Assembly: GCF_020164455.1 (NCBI RefSeq) | Contig: NZ_JAIQWW010000002.1 | Coordinates: 333,740 to 397,739 of the forward strand | Reading direction: 5' to 3' | DNA length: 64,000 nt | Source: Phyllobacterium chamaecytisi | Lineage (GTDB): Bacteria > Pseudomonadota > Alphaproteobacteria > Rhizobiales > Rhizobiaceae | Part shown: piece after piece, positions 62,030 to 64,000 of the stretch | How positions within the stretch are numbered: the first letter of the stretch is position 1 | Layout of the letters: each line of letters begins with the position of its first letter | Notes under the pieces: model-generated | Told to the model about the DNA's origin: nothing | The model's input: the letters and a program-made list of their open reading frames with translations, nothing else | The model's database searches: none | Translations under genes and position numbers: made by a program

Positions 62030-62907
62030 CCATTCTCGTTGATCAGAACACCCGTGTGATCTGCCAGGGCATGACCGGTTGGGCGGGAACGCATTATTCG
62101 GCGGCCATGATGGAATACGGAACCCGGATTGTAGGCGGCGTCACCCCCGGCAAGGGCGGAACCTACCATTTGAACCTCCCGGTCTTTGACGAGGTTGCAG
62201 AAGCGATGAAGGAGACTGGCGCCAATGCCAGCATGATTTTCGTGCCGCCGGAAAACGCTGCCGCAGCAATGATCGAGGCGATCGAGGCAGGTATGCCGCT
62301 TGTGGTGGCTCTGACGGAGCGGGTGCCTGTACAGGACATGTTGCGCGTGCGCGCGGCGCTGAAGCAAAGCTCGACGGTTCTTGTCGGCCCGAACTCGCAG
62401 GGTATCCTATCGCCGGGGGTCTGCAAGATCGGCGTTATGGCGACGGGCAGCGAGCGAAAGGGCCACGTCGGCATCCTGTCGCGCTCGGCATCGCTGACCA
62501 GCGAAGTCATCGCTCAGGTGAGTGCGGCGGGACTGGGCCAGTCGACAACAGTCGGCATTGGCGGTGACGCCATTCACGGCCTGAGCATGCGCGATTGCAT
62601 GGAGCTTTTCCTTGCCGACGACGATACGCGCGGTGTGATCGCCATCGGCGAGATCGGCGGATCGGAAGAGCAGGAACTGGCGGAGTTTCTCGCCGGGATC
62701 AAACCGGGCATTCCGGTCGTCGGGCTCGTTGTCGGCCGGTATGCTCCGACGGAACGCCGCATGGGCCATGCCGGTGCCTTTGCGCAAAGCGCTGCCAGTG
62801 ATGCCGGAAACAAGATCAGTGCGCTGAAGGATGCCGGCGTGATCATCGCCCAGAGCCCGCATCTCGTCGGTGAGACGATCCGCGAAGCGATGGCCGCGGC
62901 CGCCTGA
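62026..62907 (+). CDS. Second SucD-type CoA ligase alpha subunit, substrate unknown
   Basis: CoA-binding subunit of 293 residues, partner of the preceding gene. Motifs: MTILVDQNTRVICQGMTGWAGTHYSAAM, VGGVTPGKGGTYHLNLPVFDEV, VGPNSQGILSPGVCKIG, LSRSASLTSEVIAQVSAAGLGQSTTVG and the phosphohistidine loop [22 protein letters not shown] with the histidine kept but the usual GGKG replaced by QSAA. ATG at 62026 follows GGAG in an ATGA overlap. The shift from SGTLT to SASLT and the altered loop again argue for a non-succinate substrate. Confidence 0.85.
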   Translation: MTILVDQNTRVICQGMTGWAGTHYSAAMMEYGTRIVGGVTPGKGGTYHLNLPVFDEVAEAMKETGANASMIFVPPENAAAAMIEAIEAGMPLVVALTERVPVQDMLRVRAALKQSSTVLVGPNSQGILSPGVCKIGVMATGSERKGHVGILSRSASLTSEVIAQVSAAGLGQSTTVGIGGDAIHGLSMRDCMELFLADDDTRGVIAIGEIGGSEEQELAEFLAGIKPGIPVVGLVVGRYAPTERRMGHAGAFAQSAASDAGNKISALKDAGVIIAQSPHLVGETIREAMAAAA

Positions 62908-62973
62908 AAGAATATGACGTGTCTGGCCGGAGTTGGATTGAGCGCTGAAACATCCAATCCCGGTTTGATAGAA

Positions 62974-63004
62974 GAATACCCGGAACCTTGGCTTCCGGGT
63001 ATTC
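62974..63004. terminator. 12-bp perfect hairpin between convergent genes
   Basis: GAATACCCGGAA at 62974-62985 is an exact reverse complement of TTCCGGGTATTC at 62993-63004, loop of 7. It lies between the stops of the second SucD-like gene and the FAH-family gene and can serve both strands. Confidence 0.8.
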
Positions 63005-63024
63005 TCTCATTTCAGCATCGATGC

Positions 63025-63798
63025 CTACTGAACAAATGTGGTCGACAAGGTGCCGATACCCTCGATGGTGACGGAGACGGTATTGGTCGGATCCTTTATC
63101 GACCCGACGCCGAGCGACGTACCGCAGCAGATCAGATCTCCAGGCTCGAGCGTCATATCCTTGGACAGTGCGCTGACAAGAATTGCCGGCGGAAAGATCA
63201 TATCGCTTAAGGGATAGTCCTGGCGCAGGGCACCGTTGAGCTCCGTTTTGACACTGCATTCGGTCGGATCGATATCGGTGGCGATGACCGGACCGAACGG
63301 ACAGAAACCGTCGAAGCTCTTGGCGCGAGCCCATTGTGCGAAGGTCTTGTCGCGGGCGATGATGTCGCTCGCCGTCAGGTCGTTGACACAGGTGTAGCCG
63401 AAAATGGCGGCTGCGGCTTCCGCTTCCGACGCATTGCTGCAGCGCTTGCCGATCACGATGCCAAGTTCGCCTTCATAGCCGACGCGTTCGGTGTAGGAAG
63501 GAGGGCGGCGGACCACAGCCTCCGGAGATGCGACACTCGACAGGGCCTTCAATAGATAGAGCGGCTCATCGGGTTTCGCGACATCGAGTTTGGCGGCAAG
63601 CTGATGGAAATTGTTCCACAGCGCGATGATCTTGGAAGGCTCGCAAGGCGCCAGCAAGCGAACCGAGGCAAGCGGAAGCCGCATGTCGGTGGCGATCGGT
63701 TGCTCGAACATATTGCCTTGATAAACGACAATATCCTTGCCTTGCAGAAGGCCGAAGCCCTCTATGCCCTCATCGTCGAATCGTACCCATTGAGCCAT
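63025..63798 (-). CDS. Fumarylacetoacetate-hydrolase-family protein
   Basis: FAH-family protein of 257 residues. The metal-binding core is seen: GYEGELGIVIGKRC (E-x-E type), FGYTCVNDLTASDIIARD, FDGFCPFGPVIAT and LEPGDLICCGTSLGVGSI. Family members act as acylpyruvate hydrolases, oxaloacetate decarboxylases/tautomerases or 2-hydroxyhepta-diene-dioate isomerases. With PEP carboxylase and oxalate genes nearby an oxaloacetate-linked role is tempting, but nothing in the sequence decides it. It lies 57 bp downstream of pntB on the same strand and converges on the second CoA ligase operon. Confidence 0.88.
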   Translation of the reverse strand: MAQWVRFDDEGIEGFGLLQGKDIVVYQGNMFEQPIATDMRLPLASVRLLAPCEPSKIIALWNNFHQLAAKLDVAKPDEPLYLLKALSSVASPEAVVRRPPSYTERVGYEGELGIVIGKRCSNASEAEAAAAIFGYTCVNDLTASDIIARDKTFAQWARAKSFDGFCPFGPVIATDIDPTECSVKTELNGALRQDYPLSDMIFPPAILVSALSKDMTLEPGDLICCGTSLGVGSIKDPTNTVSVTIEGIGTLSTTFVQ

Positions 63799-63855
63799 TT
63801 TGTCTATCCTCCATTTTGCAAAGTGCGGATCTCTTCTTCAGCCCTCCGCCGGTTG

Positions 63856-64000
63856 TCAGTGATCGAGTGCCTTGACGATGTTCTCGACCATTTTCTTGGC
63901 GTCGGCGAAGAGCATCATGGTGTTGTCGCGGAAGAACAGTTCGTTCTCGACGCCGGCATAACCCGAGCCCATGCCGCGCTTGATGAAGAGCACGGTGCCC
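63856..64000 (-). CDS. pntB: NAD(P) transhydrogenase beta subunit PntB, C-terminal end (partial)
   Basis: Only the last 47 codons are in the window. They read ...[39 protein letters not shown], the very conserved NADP-binding C-terminus of PntB, ending DH and TGA. The proton-pumping transhydrogenase balances NADH and NADPH, relevant to a methylotroph whose MtdB makes either. The start lies beyond the right edge. Confidence 0.9.
   Translation of the reverse strand, partial: GTVLFIKRGMGSGYAGVENELFFRDNTMMLFADAKKMVENIVKALDH

Noticed and set aside
1..64000. CRISPR arrays, tRNA or rRNA genes, prophage or insertion-sequence transposases
   Set aside because: No regularly spaced identical repeats, no cloverleaf-like tRNA sequence and no transposase or integrase domain was recognised on either strand.

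Overview
The window looks like a chromosomal segment of a methylotrophic, oxalate- and purine-using alphaproteobacterium, most likely Rhizobiales (Phyllobacteriaceae/Brucellaceae-like). This rests on protein resemblance, the rhizobial style of the intergenic palindromes, GTG/TTG starts with purine-rich ribosome binding sites, and the combination of tetrahydromethanopterin (H4MPT) C1 genes with a membrane urate hydroxylase. A species cannot be named from sequence alone.

Layout. 1-2.2 kb: two periplasmic proteins of the PQQ-dehydrogenase-associated ABC system (minus strand, first one cut by the window edge). 2.35-6.7 kb: a tightly overlapping plus-strand operon for methanofuran/H4MPT synthesis (MfnB-FolB fusion, MfnE kinase, DmrX-like flavoprotein, DHPS-like protein, DUF447 protein). 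6.7-9.05 kb: a palindromic repeat, a lone Phd-type antitoxin, an MfnF-like protein and a HisA-like protein transcribed divergently. 9.2-15.6 kb: minus-strand H4MPT operon mptG-mtdB-ATP-grasp-mch-RimK-CitG-like-fae. 15.7-20.8 kb: a pterin dehydratase and fhcBADC. Together these give formaldehyde -> methylene-H4MPT -> methenyl-H4MPT -> formyl-H4MPT -> formate.

20.8-21.5 kb is a gene-free stretch full of inverted and 21-bp direct repeats. 21.5-31.7 kb is accessory: an MFS exporter, a phosphonate-type hexapeptide transferase with two tandem phnM genes, an ECF42 sigma module (YciI, sigma, SnoaL), an SH3 protein, a DUF2865 protein and a Tam-type methyltransferase.

32.0-45.9 kb is a nearly complete purine catabolic island: purine permease, two deaminases, xanthine dehydrogenase xdhABC, urate hydroxylase, HIU hydrolase, a PuuE-UraD fusion, allantoicase and ureidoglycolate lyase, plus a LysR regulator. 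It converts guanine/xanthine to glyoxylate and ureide nitrogen.

46.0-62.9 kb is a C2/oxalate island: a quinone oxidoreductase, a GntR-FCD regulator, a divergent PEP carboxylase with a SucCD-type CoA ligase, a 708-residue NDP-forming acyl-CoA ligase, an oxalate/formate-type MFS transporter, a ThDP-dependent lyase where oxalyl-CoA decarboxylase would be expected, a formyl-CoA:oxalate CoA-transferase and a second SucCD-type ligase. Six 17-bp palindromes of form TGGNAT-N5-ATNCCA sit upstream of the GntR gene, both kinds of CoA ligase, the transporter, a small ORF and the ThDP enzyme; I infer that they define the GntR regulon. Oxalate-derived formyl-CoA/formate and purine-derived glyoxylate would feed the C1 pathway encoded at the left. 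The right end holds an FAH-family enzyme and the C-terminus of PntB.
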